A stretch of 64,000 nucleotides of DNA from the NCBI RefSeq assembly GCF_025971955.1, contig NZ_JAPDMX010000003.1, positions 186,001 through 250,000 on the forward strand, written 5' to 3'. Position numbers and translations under genes: made by a program. This DNA is from Shewanella subflava (lineage in GTDB: Bacteria > Pseudomonadota > Gammaproteobacteria > Enterobacterales > Shewanellaceae). Positions 17,745 through 27,704 of this stretch are shown one piece after another. The notes beneath the pieces were generated by a model that was not told where the DNA came from, searched no databases, and worked only from the letters and a program-made list of their open reading frames with translations. Positions within the stretch are counted from its first letter, which is position 1. Each line of letters begins with the position of its first letter.

Positions 17745-18053
17745 CTAGTCGTCCTTGCGACTTCGTTCAATCAACGAATTTTCCAGCGTAGATTGCAACA
17801 AAGAAATACGCTCGTCCATTTGCGCCATATAGTGTTTATTTTTCTGCTTTTCTTCAAACAATTCATTACCAATATTTAACGCGGCCATAATGGCTAATTC
17901 TTCGCGGCTCAAGCTATTGGTACGGGTTTTAAGGTTGGTGAGCTGTGCCTCAACCTCTCTGGCTACAGTGCGTAAGTTATCCTCACGTCCTTTGGGACAT
18001 GCAATAGAGTAAGTGCGCCCTAAAAGGGTTATTTCAACAGCGCTGGTACTCAT
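17745..18053 (-). CDS. zapA: Cell division protein ZapA
   Basis: This small cytoplasmic protein bundles FtsZ filaments at midcell. The 102-aa protein starts MSTSAVEITLLGRTYSIACP, the usual N-terminal beta-hairpin. The segment REELAIMAALNIGNELFEE and a C-terminal coiled coil follow, as in family members that form antiparallel tetramers. The frame is open a further 11 codons to 18086. I prefer 18053 because it matches the family N-terminus, although no strong ribosome-binding site is visible for either. It lies immediately upstream of the 6S RNA gene and is divergent from ygfB, as in related genomes. Confidence 0.9.
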   Translation of the reverse strand: MSTSAVEITLLGRTYSIACPKGREDNLRTVAREVEAQLTNLKTRTNSLSREELAIMAALNIGNELFEEKQKNKHYMAQMDERISLLQSTLENSLIERSRKDD

Positions 18054-18270
18054 AACGTCGCGGCCAGATCCTTTATAAAAAAGCATATTTTGTTAAAGCC
18101 GAACTATATAGGTGTGGATTTAAAAGCGCAAGGCAAGCAGACGCCTTTTTATCTATTTGCTGTATGTCTGAGCAAATCTGGCTTTTATATCACATCGTGG
18201 TGGCAAGTATTTGGCGACAATAGCGAACTCTGCTAGCATTGGGAAAGTTATCGCCCTTTAGGAAAGTACC

Positions 18271-18846
18271 ATGGCAACCCCACCTTCATTTTGTATCGAC
18301 AACCTCAAAAAAGCCCTCGATGAAGCCGAAATTGGCCAGCACCCAGTAGAAGTTCACGGTGCATTGGTAGGTTTAATTTGTGGTGGTGTTGAACAGGACA
18401 ACCAAACTTGGATTGGCCCATTAATTGATTTAATGAACGATGGTCAGGCATTAGAAAGCAACTTACTCCAACTGATCACCGAGCTTTACCAAGATACAGT
18501 AACCCGTTTGGTTGATTTTGAATTCGGCTTCACCTTATTACTGCCAGAAGAGGAAGTGTCGCTTTCGCATCGGGTTGAAGCATTATCATTGTGGACCCAA
18601 AGTTTTTTAACTGGCATTGCGATTATTCAGCCAAAATTGAATCAGGCATCGGACGATGTCAAAGAGGTGATTAAAGATCTTGCTGAAATCGCCCAAGTTG
18701 AATTTGATGTCGGTGATGATGAAGAGTCAGAAGCCGCCTACATTGAATTACAAGAGTTTGTCCGCATGGCCGCTATTTTATGTTATTCAGAATTTGGCCC
18801 AGAGCCCGAGATGGACAACACCGACACCATCCAAACGGTTCACTAA
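18271..18846 (+). CDS. ygfB: UPF0149 family protein YgfB
   Basis: This is a 191-aa, acidic, mostly helical UPF0149 member. The N-terminal domain contains EVHGALVGLICGGV, the family signature. The C-terminal helices include FLTGI, DVKEVIKDLAEIAQ and EAAYIELQEFVRMAAILCY. In Pseudomonas a homologue has been linked to repression of alpA/ampDh3-related stress regulation, but a general biochemical function is not established. It has a TTTAGGAAAG ribosome-binding site, and it directly precedes ubiH. pepP, which separates these two genes in E. coli, is not present in between. Confidence 0.9.
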   Translation: MATPPSFCIDNLKKALDEAEIGQHPVEVHGALVGLICGGVEQDNQTWIGPLIDLMNDGQALESNLLQLITELYQDTVTRLVDFEFGFTLLLPEEEVSLSHRVEALSLWTQSFLTGIAIIQPKLNQASDDVKEVIKDLAEIAQVEFDVGDDEESEAAYIELQEFVRMAAILCYSEFGPEPEMDNTDTIQTVH

Positions 18847-18898
18847 ATTATTTAGCCACAGGTTTTAGCCGCAAATACATAAGCGATTGAGTTGAGAT

Positions 18899-20176
18899 AT
18901 GAATTCAGCATCAGCAGCATTACAGCCCTTTGATATTGTCATAATTGGCGGCGCCATGGCTGGCGCCACTCTAGCGTTAGGGCTTGCCAAGCTCAATCAA
19001 GGTCGAGCGCAACCGTTATCTATCGCCCTTATTGAAGCGCAGCAAGCCGACGACAGTCACCCAGGTTTTGATGCCCGCTCAATTGCTATTGCCCATGGCT
19101 CTATTTTTGAACTCACTCGCTTGGGTATTTGGCCAGCGCTGAGTCATTTAGGCACTGCAATTCAAGACATCCACATTTCAGATCGCGGTCATTTTGGTAT
19201 GACCGAGCTGAACGCCAAGCCGCTAGGCTTATCGGCACTCGGTCAGGTGGTTGAGCTTGCCCAAGTGGGGCAGGTGTTATTTGAACGACTTAAACAAGCG
19301 GACATCAGCTTATTTTGCCCCGCAAAACTCAGCCAGCTTAGTAGTGACGCACAGGGGCATTATTTAACCTTAGATAATGGCATCACCCTTAGCGCTAAAT
19401 TGCTGGTGGCGGCAGATGGGGCTAATTCAGTGGTGCGTGAGCAGCTAAAACAACACGCCGAACAAATTGATTTTCAGCAAAGCGCTGTGGTGGCTAATGT
19501 CGAAACCGATAAACCGCATCACCATTGGGCCTATGAAAGATTTACCGACTCAGGCCCATTAGCTTTATTACCGATGAGCAATCAGCCTGCGGGTAAAGGT
19601 CAAGCGCCGCGCGCCTCAAACCATGCCAGATTATCACTTGTGTGGGCTGTTTCACCTGCAAAAGCCGCGCAATTGGCTCAGGTAGATGAAGCCGAGTTTT
19701 TGCAGCAACTACAACAGGTGTTTGGCAATCGGGCAGGGCGTTTTACCCAAGTTGGTAAACGCATCACTTACCCGCTAACGTTAACCACCATGCCACGGCC
19801 TATATACCATCGTTGCGTGTTTGTCGGTAACGCCGCACAAACCTTACACCCGATTGCTGGACAAGGGTTTAACCTAGGCCTACGTGATGTAGTGGGGCTA
19901 ATACAGGTGATTGAAACCGCACTTAAACAGGCTGACGATACCGCCTTGAATCACTCTGTGCCCTTTGATGTGGGGGCAAGTGACATAGTGCATCAATATT
20001 TGGCGGCGCGGCAGGACGATCGCCACAGCACGTTGCGTAATATCGAATTTTTAGTGCGTGGTTTTTCTAATCAATATTGGCCTCTCGTCGCAGGGCGGTC
20101 ATTGGGGTTAAGGTTACTGTCTTGGTTACCACCGTTAAAACGGCCAGTGGCGCAAATTGCGATGGGCTGGCGCTAA
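18899..20176 (+). CDS. ubiH: 2-octaprenyl-6-methoxyphenol hydroxylase UbiH
   Basis: This FAD-dependent aromatic hydroxylase of ubiquinone synthesis adds the C1 ring hydroxyl and acts with other Ubi proteins in a soluble complex. It has 425 aa. FDIVIIGGAMAGATLALGLA is the Rossmann FAD motif (third Gly region slightly divergent), GFDARSIAIAHGSI binds FAD/substrate, LLVAADGANSVVREQL is the DG motif, and FVGNAAQTLHPIAGQGFNLGLRD is the second FAD motif (GD-like). The order ygfB-ubiH-ubiI and the alternative-start profile support UbiH rather than UbiF. The gene is cotranscribed with ubiI 68 bases downstream. Confidence 0.9.
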   Translation: MNSASAALQPFDIVIIGGAMAGATLALGLAKLNQGRAQPLSIALIEAQQADDSHPGFDARSIAIAHGSIFELTRLGIWPALSHLGTAIQDIHISDRGHFGMTELNAKPLGLSALGQVVELAQVGQVLFERLKQADISLFCPAKLSQLSSDAQGHYLTLDNGITLSAKLLVAADGANSVVREQLKQHAEQIDFQQSAVVANVETDKPHHHWAYERFTDSGPLALLPMSNQPAGKGQAPRASNHARLSLVWAVSPAKAAQLAQVDEAEFLQQLQQVFGNRAGRFTQVGKRITYPLTLTTMPRPIYHRCVFVGNAAQTLHPIAGQGFNLGLRDVVGLIQVIETALKQADDTALNHSVPFDVGASDIVHQYLAARQDDRHSTLRNIEFLVRGFSNQYWPLVAGRSLGLRLLSWLPPLKRPVAQIAMGWR

Positions 20177-20244
20177 CTCTTTTTTGACGAGCCAACGTTT
20201 TACACCGATTTACTTTTTCACTGATGCTTTAAAAGGACACTGCT

Positions 20245-21468
20245 ATGTATACCAGCCAAACTTTTGATGTCGCCATTGTCGGCGGCGGAATGGTGGGATT
20301 AGCTACCGCAATTGGCTTAGCTGAAGCCAATTTAAAGGTAGTGGTCATTGATGCTAGCAGCACACAAGCCCCTAGTGGTGAGCCCAAACTGCGCGTCAGC
20401 GCCATTAATAAAGCCAGCCAACAACTGCTAACCAACCTAGGAGCATGGCAATATCTTGACCATAGCCGAGTTAGCCCATACCAAAAAATGATGGTGTGGG
20501 ACAAAGACGGTATGGGGAAGATTGAGTTTGACGCCCACGCTATTAGCGAAACCCATTTGGGGGCGATCATTGAAAACGACGCCATTAGCTTTGCGCTGGC
20601 AAAACGAGTCAGTGAGCTCACCAACATCACTCATATCGAACAACAAAAACTGCAACGCGTGGCATTTGGTGAGCGCGAAGCATGGTTAACCCTTGAAAGC
20701 GGCGACAATATGTCAGCTGCGTTAGTGATAGGGGCTGATGGTGCTAATTCATGGGTACGCCAGCAGTGCCAAATACCACTCACCTTTTGGGATTACGGCC
20801 ATCACGCCATTGTTGCCACAGTGCGCACCGAACTTGCCCACGATGCCATTGCCCGCCAAGCTTTTTTACCCGACGGCCCATTGGCCATGCTGCCCTTATA
20901 TGAAGACAACCTGTGTTCGATTGTATGGTCAACCTCGCCACAACATGCTGAGCAATTGTTAGCCTTAGATGATGCCACCTTTGGCCATGCGTTAACCGCC
21001 GCCTTAGATAGCCGTTTAGGTGTATGTGAAGTGATAAGCGAGCGCCATGCGTTTCCACTTCGCATGCGTTATGCGCGTCATTTTGCCCGTCATCGTTTAG
21101 TGTTAGCTGGAGATGCCGCCCACACAGTGCATCCGTTGGCAGGACAAGGGGTTAATTTAGGCTTTTTAGATGCTGCCAGTATTATTCAAACCGTGACAGA
21201 GCTGCATGAGCAGGGCAAAGATATTGGCGATTATCGTCATTTACGTGCGTTAGAGCGCTGGCGAAAAGCTGAAGCCATGGAAATGATTGCCACCATGGAA
21301 GCCTTTAAGCGACTGTTTGCTGGACGCAATCCAGTGAAAAAAGCCATCCGCGACATCGGATTGTCACTGGTTGATAATGTTGCTGGTCTGAAAACAGTGT
21401 TCGTCAGACAGGCCATGGGTAACAAGATGACATTACCTAAACTGTGTCGTGAATCAATTTCATCTTGA
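20245..21468 (+). CDS. ubiI: 2-octaprenylphenol hydroxylase UbiI (VisC)
   Basis: This paralogue of the preceding hydroxylase has 407 aa and catalyses C5 ring hydroxylation of octaprenylphenol. It has the FAD motif VAIVGGGMVGLATAIGLAEA, PKLRVSAINKAS, LVIGADGANSWVRQQC and LVLAGDAAHTVHPLAGQGVNLGFLDA. An AAAAGGACACTGCT ribosome-binding site precedes the ATG. The VisC name comes from E. coli, where disruption gives a visible-light sensitivity phenotype. The assignment to UbiI rather than UbiF rests on gene order (next to ubiH), since the two are similar in motif content. Confidence 0.88.
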   Translation: MYTSQTFDVAIVGGGMVGLATAIGLAEANLKVVVIDASSTQAPSGEPKLRVSAINKASQQLLTNLGAWQYLDHSRVSPYQKMMVWDKDGMGKIEFDAHAISETHLGAIIENDAISFALAKRVSELTNITHIEQQKLQRVAFGEREAWLTLESGDNMSAALVIGADGANSWVRQQCQIPLTFWDYGHHAIVATVRTELAHDAIARQAFLPDGPLAMLPLYEDNLCSIVWSTSPQHAEQLLALDDATFGHALTAALDSRLGVCEVISERHAFPLRMRYARHFARHRLVLAGDAAHTVHPLAGQGVNLGFLDAASIIQTVTELHEQGKDIGDYRHLRALERWRKAEAMEMIATMEAFKRLFAGRNPVKKAIRDIGLSLVDNVAGLKTVFVRQAMGNKMTLPKLCRESISS

Positions 21469-21599
21469 GAATCTGTAAAATCGCTTATATATCAGGTGAT
21501 ATAGCCCTATAGATGTTTTTCATCTAAATGGGTTGTAAATTTATTACATGTGTCGCATTAGCTAAACTAATGATAAGTCTGTCGGATTAGAAAATTTTT

Positions 21600-21609
21600 T
21601 TGTATACAA
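21600..21609. promoter_or_regulatory. Palindrome TTGTATACAA upstream of gcvT (candidate operator)
   Basis: A perfect 10-bp palindrome lies about 90 bases before gcvT, in an AT-rich promoter-like segment. Similar short palindromes serve GntR-family regulators. No glycine-riboswitch structure is seen in the 231-base ubiI-gcvT gap, so control is more likely at transcription initiation. The regulator is unknown. Confidence 0.3.
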
Positions 21610-21699
21610 TCCAACTCTGCCGAGTATAATTTTGGCCGAATTTTAGCAAATACCTAGGCTGTGTTTTTAACATAGCACTACCCACAATAAGGGATAAGA

Positions 21700-22794
21700 A
21701 TGGCTAGCAAAACGGTACTCTTCAACAAGCATTTAGAATCTAACGCCAAGATGGTGGATTTCCACGGCTGGGAAATGCCAATCAACTATGGTTCGCAAAT
21801 CGAAGAGCATCATGCTGTTCGTCAAGACGCGGGTATGTTTGACGTGTCTCACATGACCGTTGTCGATGTGACTGGCACAGACGCATGTGCATTTTTACGT
21901 AAGCTATTAGCAAACGATGTCGCCAAACTTACCGTAGCAGGCAAAGCCCTATACGGCGGCATGTTAGACGAAAACGCTGGCATCATTGACGATCTTATCA
22001 CTTACTACTTAACCGACACGCACTATCGCGTTGTGGTTAACTCAGCTACCCGCGAAAAAGACCTCGCATGGATCAACAAGCAAGCTGCAGCCTTTGATGT
22101 CACCATCACTGAGCGTCCAGAGCTAGCGATGATCGCCGTTCAAGGCCCTAACGCTAAAGCCAAAGCCGCCAAAGTGTTCAATGCCGAGCAAAACGCAGCA
22201 GTAGAAGGCATGAAGCCATTCTTTGGCGTGCAATCTGGCAGCCTATTTATTGCCACCACGGGTTATACTGGTGAAGCTGGCTACGAAATTATCGTCCCAG
22301 AAACCGAAGCAGAAGCACTATGGCAAGCGCTATTAGATGTCGACGTTCGTCCATGTGGTTTAGGCGCACGTGACACATTACGCCTAGAAGCAGGTATGAA
22401 CCTATACGGCTTAGACATGGATGAAAGCATTAATCCATTAGCCGCTAACATGGGTTGGACCGTAGCGTGGGAGCCAAGCGACCGTGACTTTATTGGCCGC
22501 GCCGCATTAACCCAATTAAAAGCCGCAGGTACCGACAAATTAGTTGGTCTGGTTATGGAAGAAAAAGGCGTTTTACGCCATGATATGCCAGTGTTTTTCA
22601 CCGACGAAAACGGTGTAGAGCATCAAGGTGCGATCACTAGCGGGACTTTCTCGCCAACTTTAGGCTATTCTATTGCCATGGCACGCGTGCCAAACGGTAT
22701 TGGTGCGGTTGCCGAAGTTGAAATGCGTAAAAAACGCGTTGCGGTAAAAGTGATTGCCCCAAGCTTTGTACGTAACGGCAAACAAGCATTCTAA
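21700..22794 (+). CDS. gcvT: Aminomethyltransferase, glycine cleavage T-protein
   Basis: The T-protein releases ammonia from the aminomethyl-lipoyl arm of GcvH and transfers the methylene group to tetrahydrofolate. The 364-aa protein shows [23 protein letters not shown] and AGMFDVSHM at the N-terminus, then the folate-binding core with [38 protein letters not shown] and GRAAL. The C-terminal barrel ends [19 protein letters not shown]. The ribosome-binding site AAGGG lies about ten bases before the ATG. It is the first gene of gcvTHP. Confidence 0.95.
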   Translation: MASKTVLFNKHLESNAKMVDFHGWEMPINYGSQIEEHHAVRQDAGMFDVSHMTVVDVTGTDACAFLRKLLANDVAKLTVAGKALYGGMLDENAGIIDDLITYYLTDTHYRVVVNSATREKDLAWINKQAAAFDVTITERPELAMIAVQGPNAKAKAAKVFNAEQNAAVEGMKPFFGVQSGSLFIATTGYTGEAGYEIIVPETEAEALWQALLDVDVRPCGLGARDTLRLEAGMNLYGLDMDESINPLAANMGWTVAWEPSDRDFIGRAALTQLKAAGTDKLVGLVMEEKGVLRHDMPVFFTDENGVEHQGAITSGTFSPTLGYSIAMARVPNGIGAVAEVEMRKKRVAVKVIAPSFVRNGKQAF

Positions 22795-22882
22795 ATTAAG
22801 CAGTTTGCCAGGCATGGATAATGTCTGGCTAGCTGGACAATTTTTACTACAGATTACAGAACCAGATTAAAGGACAACGACA

Positions 22883-23272
22883 ATGAGCAACATTCCAGCA
22901 GATTTGAAATATGCTTCTTCACACGAGTGGATCCGTCTTGAAACTGACGGTAGCTACACAGTAGGTATTACTGAGCACGCTCAAGAGCTTTTAGGTGACA
23001 TGGTATTCGTTGAATTACCAGAAGTGGGTGACACGGTTACCGCTGGTGAAGACTGTGCAGTTGCGGAATCTGTTAAAGCGGCATCTGATATCTATGCACC
23101 TATTTCTGGTGAAGTGATTGCCATTAACGAAGCGCTAGAAGATTCGCCAGAGTTAGTTAACAGCGATGCATTTGGCGACGGTTGGTTCTTCCGCGTTATG
23201 CCATCTGATGCGTCTGAAGCAGACAGCCTATTAGATGCTGAAGGCTATCAAGAAGTTATCGACGAAGAGTAA
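22883..23272 (+). CDS. gcvH: Glycine cleavage system H-protein
   Basis: This 129-aa lipoyl carrier shuttles the aminomethyl group between P, T and L proteins. [12 protein letters not shown] and [24 protein letters not shown] form the first half of the lipoyl-like barrel. The lipoylated lysine is K65 in [13 protein letters not shown], the usual ES(V)KAA context. A hairpin terminator just downstream separates it from gcvP, so read-through would set the relative level of P-protein. The ribosome-binding site AAAGGACAACG precedes the start. Confidence 0.97.
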   Translation: MSNIPADLKYASSHEWIRLETDGSYTVGITEHAQELLGDMVFVELPEVGDTVTAGEDCAVAESVKAASDIYAPISGEVIAINEALEDSPELVNSDAFGDGWFFRVMPSDASEADSLLDAEGYQEVIDEE

Positions 23273-23287
23273 ATCTTGTCGGCACTG

Positions 23288-23316
23288 AGAAGCTCCCTCG
23301 GGAGCTTCTTTGTTTT
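23288..23316 (+). terminator. Terminator-like hairpin between gcvH and gcvP
   Basis: AGAAGCTCC pairs with GGAGCTTCT around CTCG and is followed by TTGTTTTG. It starts 15 bases after the gcvH stop. It could attenuate transcription into gcvP or mark a separate gcvP promoter in the 206-base gap. Confidence 0.75.
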
Positions 23317-23478
23317 GTGTGGCGCGTTGCAACACGTCATTAAATAAAAATATCAACAAAAATAACCTTTTTGGAAGATATCGACGTATTACACCCATTC
23401 ACACGTACCACTATTTCACACATACCCAGTAACTGTGCCCTACAGCCCACTACTGGCAAATTTGGAACAAGGTTAATC

Positions 23479-26367
23479 ATGACCAAGCAAACGCTTACAC
23501 AATTAGAACAGCACGAATTATTTTTAACACGTCATATTGGCCCGAATGCAGCTCAACAGCAAGAAATGTTGAACTTCGTTGGTGCAGAGTCGTTAGAAGA
23601 TTTAACCGCACAAACCGTGCCGGGTAAAATTCGTTTACCACAGGAATTAACCATTGGTGATTCATGTGGTGAAGCTGAAGGTATCAGCTACATCCGTAAC
23701 ATTGCCGATAAAAATAAAGTGTTCAAAAACTATATCGGTATGGGTTACTACGGCGTACAAGTACCCAACGTTATTTTGCGTAATGTGTTTGAAAATCCAG
23801 GTTGGTACACCGCGTACACGCCTTACCAGCCAGAAATCGCGCAAGGTCGTTTAGAAGCCATTCTTAACTTCCAACAAATGTCGATGGACTTAACCGGTCT
23901 TGATTTAGCTTCAGCATCATTGCTTGATGAAGCCACTGCCGCTGCAGAAGCCATGGCACTAGCCAAGCGTGTGTCTAAAGCGAAAAAAGCCAACACTTTC
24001 TTCGTAGCCGATGATGTGTTCCCACAAACATTAGACGTGGTTAAAACCCGTGCTGAATGTTTTGGTTTTGAAGTGGTTGTTGGCCCAGCACATGAAGCCG
24101 TTAACTACGAGCTATTTGGTGCGTTGTTCCAATACACTAACCGTCACGGTCAAATTACCGATTACACCGAGCTATTTGCCACTTTACGTGAAAGCAAAGC
24201 CATCATTACCGTTGCTGCCGACATCATGTCGTTAGTGTTGCTGAAATCACCGGGCGCAATGGGCGCTGACGTGGTATTTGGTAGTGCACAACGTTTTGGC
24301 GTACCAATGGGATACGGCGGACCACATGCTGCGTTTTTCGTTGCCCGTGACGAGCACAAACGTTCAATGCCAGGTCGTATCATTGGTGTGTCAAAAGACA
24401 CCCGTGGTAACCAAGCATTGCGTATGGCCATGCAAACGCGCGAGCAACATATTCGCCGCGAAAAAGCCAACTCAAACATTTGTACTGCGCAAATCTTACT
24501 TGCCAACATGGCATCGTTCTATGCCGTATTCCACGGCCCACAAGGCTTAAAAACCATTGCATCACGCATTAATCGTTTTGCTGATATCTTAGCAGCAGGT
24601 TTACAAGCTAAAGGATTAAACCTAGTTAACAGCACTTGGTTTGACACCATCAGCGTAGCGGGCGCAGACGTAGCAAGCATTAATGCTCGCGCACTTGCCG
24701 CTGGCATTAACCTGCGTATCGACGCCGACGGCGTATTTGGTATCAGCTTAGATGAAACCACAGTACGTGCTGATGTAGCAGCATTATTTGATGTAATTTT
24801 AGGCGCAGGCCATGGCTTAGACGTTGCTGCGCTGGATGCACAGGTTATTGCTAGCGGTAGCCAATCTATTCCAGCAGCACTTGTACGTCAGGATGCGGTA
24901 TTAACCCATCCAACATTCAATCGCTACCAAAGCGAAACTGAAATGATGCGTTATATCAAGCGTCTAGAAAATAAAGATTTAGCATTGAACCACTCAATGA
25001 TCTCATTAGGTTCGTGCACCATGAAGCTTAACGCGGCAGTCGAAATGCTACCCGTTAGCTGGCCAGAATTTGCTAACATGCACCCATTCTGTCCGCTAGA
25101 CCAAGCGCAAGGCTACACTCAGTTAATTACTGAATTATCAGACTATCTTGTCAACATCACAGGTTACGATGCAGTTTGTATCCAGCCTAACTCGGGTGCA
25201 CAAGGTGAATACGCAGGCTTATTAGCCATTAAAAAGTACCACGAGTCTCGTGGCGACGCGCACCGTGATATCTGTTTAATTCCACAATCGGCACACGGTA
25301 CTAACCCAGCATCGGCGCAGCTTGCAGGGATGAAAGTAGTCGTAACCGCCTGTGATAAAGAAGGTAACGTTGATTTAGAAGATCTACGTGCTAAAGCTAG
25401 CGAGCTTGCTGACAGCCTATCGTGCATTATGATCACTTACCCATCTACCCATGGTGTGTATGAAGAATCTATCCGCGAAGTGTGTGAAATTGTTCACCAA
25501 TACGGTGGTCAAGTGTACCTAGACGGTGCCAACATGAACGCACAGGTTGGATTAACTTCACCTGGCTTTATCGGCGCCGACGTATCGCACTTAAACCTAC
25601 ACAAAACCTTTGCTATTCCGCACGGCGGTGGTGGTCCAGGTATGGGCCCAATCGGTGTTAAAGCTCACCTAGCGCCATTTGTTGCGGGTCACGTTGTGGT
25701 TAAGCCTGGTCGTGAAAGCGACAACAACGGTGCCGTATCAGCAGCGCCTTACGGTAGTGCTAGCATTTTACCTATCAGCTGGATGTACATTAAGTTGTTA
25801 GGCACTAAAGGTGTGACTCAATCGACGCAAACAGCCCTGTTAAACGCTAACTACGTGATGAAAAAGCTATCTGCACATTACCCAGTATTATTTACAGGCC
25901 GTAATGACCGCGTAGCCCATGAATGTATTTTAGATTTACGCCCGCTTAAAGAAGCATCAGGCGTGACTGAAATGGACATTGCTAAGCGTCTAAACGACTA
26001 TGGTTTCCACGCCCCAACCATGAGCTTCCCAGTTGCGGGTACGTTAATGATTGAGCCAACAGAATCAGAGTCAAAAGTAGAGCTAGACCGCTTCATCGAA
26101 GCAATGGTATCTATACGCGCTGAGATTGCTAAAGTGGAATCTGGCGAGTGGCCAGCCGACAACAACCCATTGCACAATGCACCACACACCATGGCCGATA
26201 TTATGGACCCTGAGTTCGACTCACGCCCATATAGCCGCGAAGTGGCCGTGTTCCCAACTGCATCAGTTAAGGCCAACAAGTTCTGGCCAACGGTTAACCG
26301 TATTGATGATGTTTATGGGGATCGTAATTTGATGTGTAGTTGTGCACCATTATCTGATTACGAGTAA
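23479..26367 (+). CDS. gcvP: Glycine dehydrogenase (decarboxylating), P-protein
   Basis: This single-chain 962-aa P-protein decarboxylates glycine with PLP and loads the aminomethyl group on GcvH. The N-terminal half has [41 protein letters not shown] and [13 protein letters not shown]. The C-terminal half has [36 protein letters not shown], and the Schiff-base region [21 protein letters not shown]. An open extension back to 23371 is unsupported. The ATG at 23479 has an AAGGT site and matches the family start. It is fused from two subunit halves, as in other gammaproteobacteria. A terminator follows. Confidence 0.97.
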   Translation: MTKQTLTQLEQHELFLTRHIGPNAAQQQEMLNFVGAESLEDLTAQTVPGKIRLPQELTIGDSCGEAEGISYIRNIADKNKVFKNYIGMGYYGVQVPNVILRNVFENPGWYTAYTPYQPEIAQGRLEAILNFQQMSMDLTGLDLASASLLDEATAAAEAMALAKRVSKAKKANTFFVADDVFPQTLDVVKTRAECFGFEVVVGPAHEAVNYELFGALFQYTNRHGQITDYTELFATLRESKAIITVAADIMSLVLLKSPGAMGADVVFGSAQRFGVPMGYGGPHAAFFVARDEHKRSMPGRIIGVSKDTRGNQALRMAMQTREQHIRREKANSNICTAQILLANMASFYAVFHGPQGLKTIASRINRFADILAAGLQAKGLNLVNSTWFDTISVAGADVASINARALAAGINLRIDADGVFGISLDETTVRADVAALFDVILGAGHGLDVAALDAQVIASGSQSIPAALVRQDAVLTHPTFNRYQSETEMMRYIKRLENKDLALNHSMISLGSCTMKLNAAVEMLPVSWPEFANMHPFCPLDQAQGYTQLITELSDYLVNITGYDAVCIQPNSGAQGEYAGLLAIKKYHESRGDAHRDICLIPQSAHGTNPASAQLAGMKVVVTACDKEGNVDLEDLRAKASELADSLSCIMITYPSTHGVYEESIREVCEIVHQYGGQVYLDGANMNAQVGLTSPGFIGADVSHLNLHKTFAIPHGGGGPGMGPIGVKAHLAPFVAGHVVVKPGRESDNNGAVSAAPYGSASILPISWMYIKLLGTKGVTQSTQTALLNANYVMKKLSAHYPVLFTGRNDRVAHECILDLRPLKEASGVTEMDIAKRLNDYGFHAPTMSFPVAGTLMIEPTESESKVELDRFIEAMVSIRAEIAKVESGEWPADNNPLHNAPHTMADIMDPEFDSRPYSREVAVFPTASVKANKFWPTVNRIDDVYGDRNLMCSCAPLSDYE

Positions 26368-26397
26368 ATAGCTACTTAACCTCAATAATACTGCATC

Positions 26398-26463
26398 AGC
26401 CGCTACTTTTCTCTTCTCATTGACACCAGTCAACTCCGAGGAGAAAAGCAGCGGCTTTTTTGT
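26398..26463 (+). terminator. Terminator of the gcv operon
   Basis: AGCCGCT...CTTTTCTC on the left pairs with GAGAAAAG...AGCGGCT on the right (stem about 15 bp with a one-base bulge, 26-base loop), followed by a TTTTTT tract at 26456-26461. It starts 31 bases after the gcvP stop. Confidence 0.85.
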
Positions 26464-26507
26464 CTTACTTTCGGCAGTAACGCTATTTGGTTGCTTTTGC
26501 TCGATAA

Positions 26508-26645
26508 GTAGGTGACCCCTCTGGCTCTGGCCCCGTTTATTTAGGAGCTATTATCTGGGGGATTGAATTTGGGATTTTTAGAAGTTTTATCACAGGACTT
26601 TCTGTATTTTTAATATGGACGATGTATTGTTATTTTGAAAGCTAG
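26508..26645 (+). pseudogene. Remnant of a small two-TM membrane protein (C-terminal part)
   Basis: A stop-bounded frame from 26508 to TAG at 26643-26645 translates to GDPSGSGPVYLGAIIWGIEF followed by GIFRSFITGLSVFLIWTMYC. This resembles the C-terminal end of small integral proteins with a P-G-G-x-Y-x-V-x-x-G-A-I-I-x-G pattern before an aromatic-rich helix. No start codon or N-terminal half precedes it; a TAA closes the frame at 26505-26507. It therefore looks like a fragment left by a deletion or insertion. It lies between the gcvP terminator and the DUF2971 gene. Family recall is approximate. Confidence 0.4.
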
Positions 26646-26708
26646 CGAAACTTACCAAGTTATAAGAATGGCAGTAGTGTAAAAACCACATTATAAGAAG
26701 GATTTTCC

Positions 26709-27554
26709 TTGTATTTTTATAAATTTAGGTCGTTTGATACGAATGCTTTAACAGCGCTTTCTAACAATGAGCTTTGGTTTGGAAAATTAGAAAGCCAAAA
26801 TGATCCTTTCGAGGGGCGATGTAGAATCGATAGGAGCTTATCTGAAGAGTTAAAGAGCTTCGCTATTCAAAGAATCACGCCTAAAGATCCTAAATCATAT
26901 AATGTTTACTTTCAGTTAACAGGTGTTCATTATCCAGATAAGTTGTCAAATATTGAGCTGTTAGAGCGAGGCTGCTTTCAAATGGCCAGCGAAATGATTG
27001 GGAATTTGAACTCTATTAGCCGAATTTGTAGCTTTTCATATTATGACTCAAGCTCTAAAAACAACGTTTTAATTGATAATCGGATGTGGGGGCATTACGC
27101 TAATGGGTTAAGGGGGTTTTGTTTGGTTTTTGACCAGAAGGTACTACAAGAGGCAATATTCGAATCAACAGAAAAAAAAGCCGTTGGATTCAAAGTGCGA
27201 TACCAGAATGAACCCGATGAGTTGAGAGTGTCGGATATTTTCTCTGTCAATGATAGGCTTGAATTGATTCAAAATAAGACTCTCAGTGGTTATCAGATTG
27301 TAGCTACAGCAGCATCAACCAAGTCTGAGCATTGGAAGCATGAACAAGAGGTTCGCTTCATATCATTTTCCGATAAAGCTTTGATAAAATACCCTCATCA
27401 TGCTTTGATAAAGATTGTTATTGGTGACAAGATGCCAAACGCTCAAGTAAACCTTCTTAAAGACATCATGCAATCCAAATACCCTCATGCAAGCATAGAA
27501 AAGATGATGATGAGACAAAACAGCTATGAGCTTAAACAAGTTGCTTGGAACTGA
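26709..27554 (+). CDS. DUF2971 domain protein (TTG start)
   Basis: This 281-aa protein begins MYFYKFRSFDTNALTALSNNELWFGKLESQNDPFEGR, the characteristic DUF2971 start (YKYRS... L...N..LWF..P..LNDPFD). A central RICSFSYY segment and NRMWGHYANGLRGFCLVF follow, as in the family. The start is TTG at 26709, well placed behind AAGGA (26698-26702), and no better ATG exists. The function of DUF2971 is not established. Members are scattered, often in accessory or defence-associated islands. Codon and base usage look more AT-rich than the neighbouring gcv genes, consistent with transfer. No partner gene is visible. Confidence 0.85.
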   Translation: MYFYKFRSFDTNALTALSNNELWFGKLESQNDPFEGRCRIDRSLSEELKSFAIQRITPKDPKSYNVYFQLTGVHYPDKLSNIELLERGCFQMASEMIGNLNSISRICSFSYYDSSSKNNVLIDNRMWGHYANGLRGFCLVFDQKVLQEAIFESTEKKAVGFKVRYQNEPDELRVSDIFSVNDRLELIQNKTLSGYQIVATAASTKSEHWKHEQEVRFISFSDKALIKYPHHALIKIVIGDKMPNAQVNLLKDIMQSKYPHASIEKMMMRQNSYELKQVAWN

Positions 27555-27704
27555 TCTTGTATAAACGGAGTAAACAACTTATTTTTGAAAAACGAGGTTA
27601 TTGTCTAGTTAATTCTTACAAATAACAAAAACAGTTATATAGCTTGAGTTTGAGGGAGGATCAAAAGGTACTTAGTTAAGATTCACAATGACTGTCTCTG
27701 TTTT

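Noticed and set aside
20229..20630. 133-codon antisense frame within ubiI
   Set aside because: It is a shadow of the confidently assigned UbiI coding sequence, with skewed composition and no start signal.
21469..21699. Glycine riboswitch expected upstream of gcvT
   Set aside because: The 231-base ubiI-gcvT gap shows no tandem-aptamer or kink-turn-like fold that I can identify.
24162..24509. 115-codon antisense frame inside gcvP
   Set aside because: It overlaps a strongly conserved coding region, and the translation (Ala/Ser/Arg-rich) is an artefact of codon bias.
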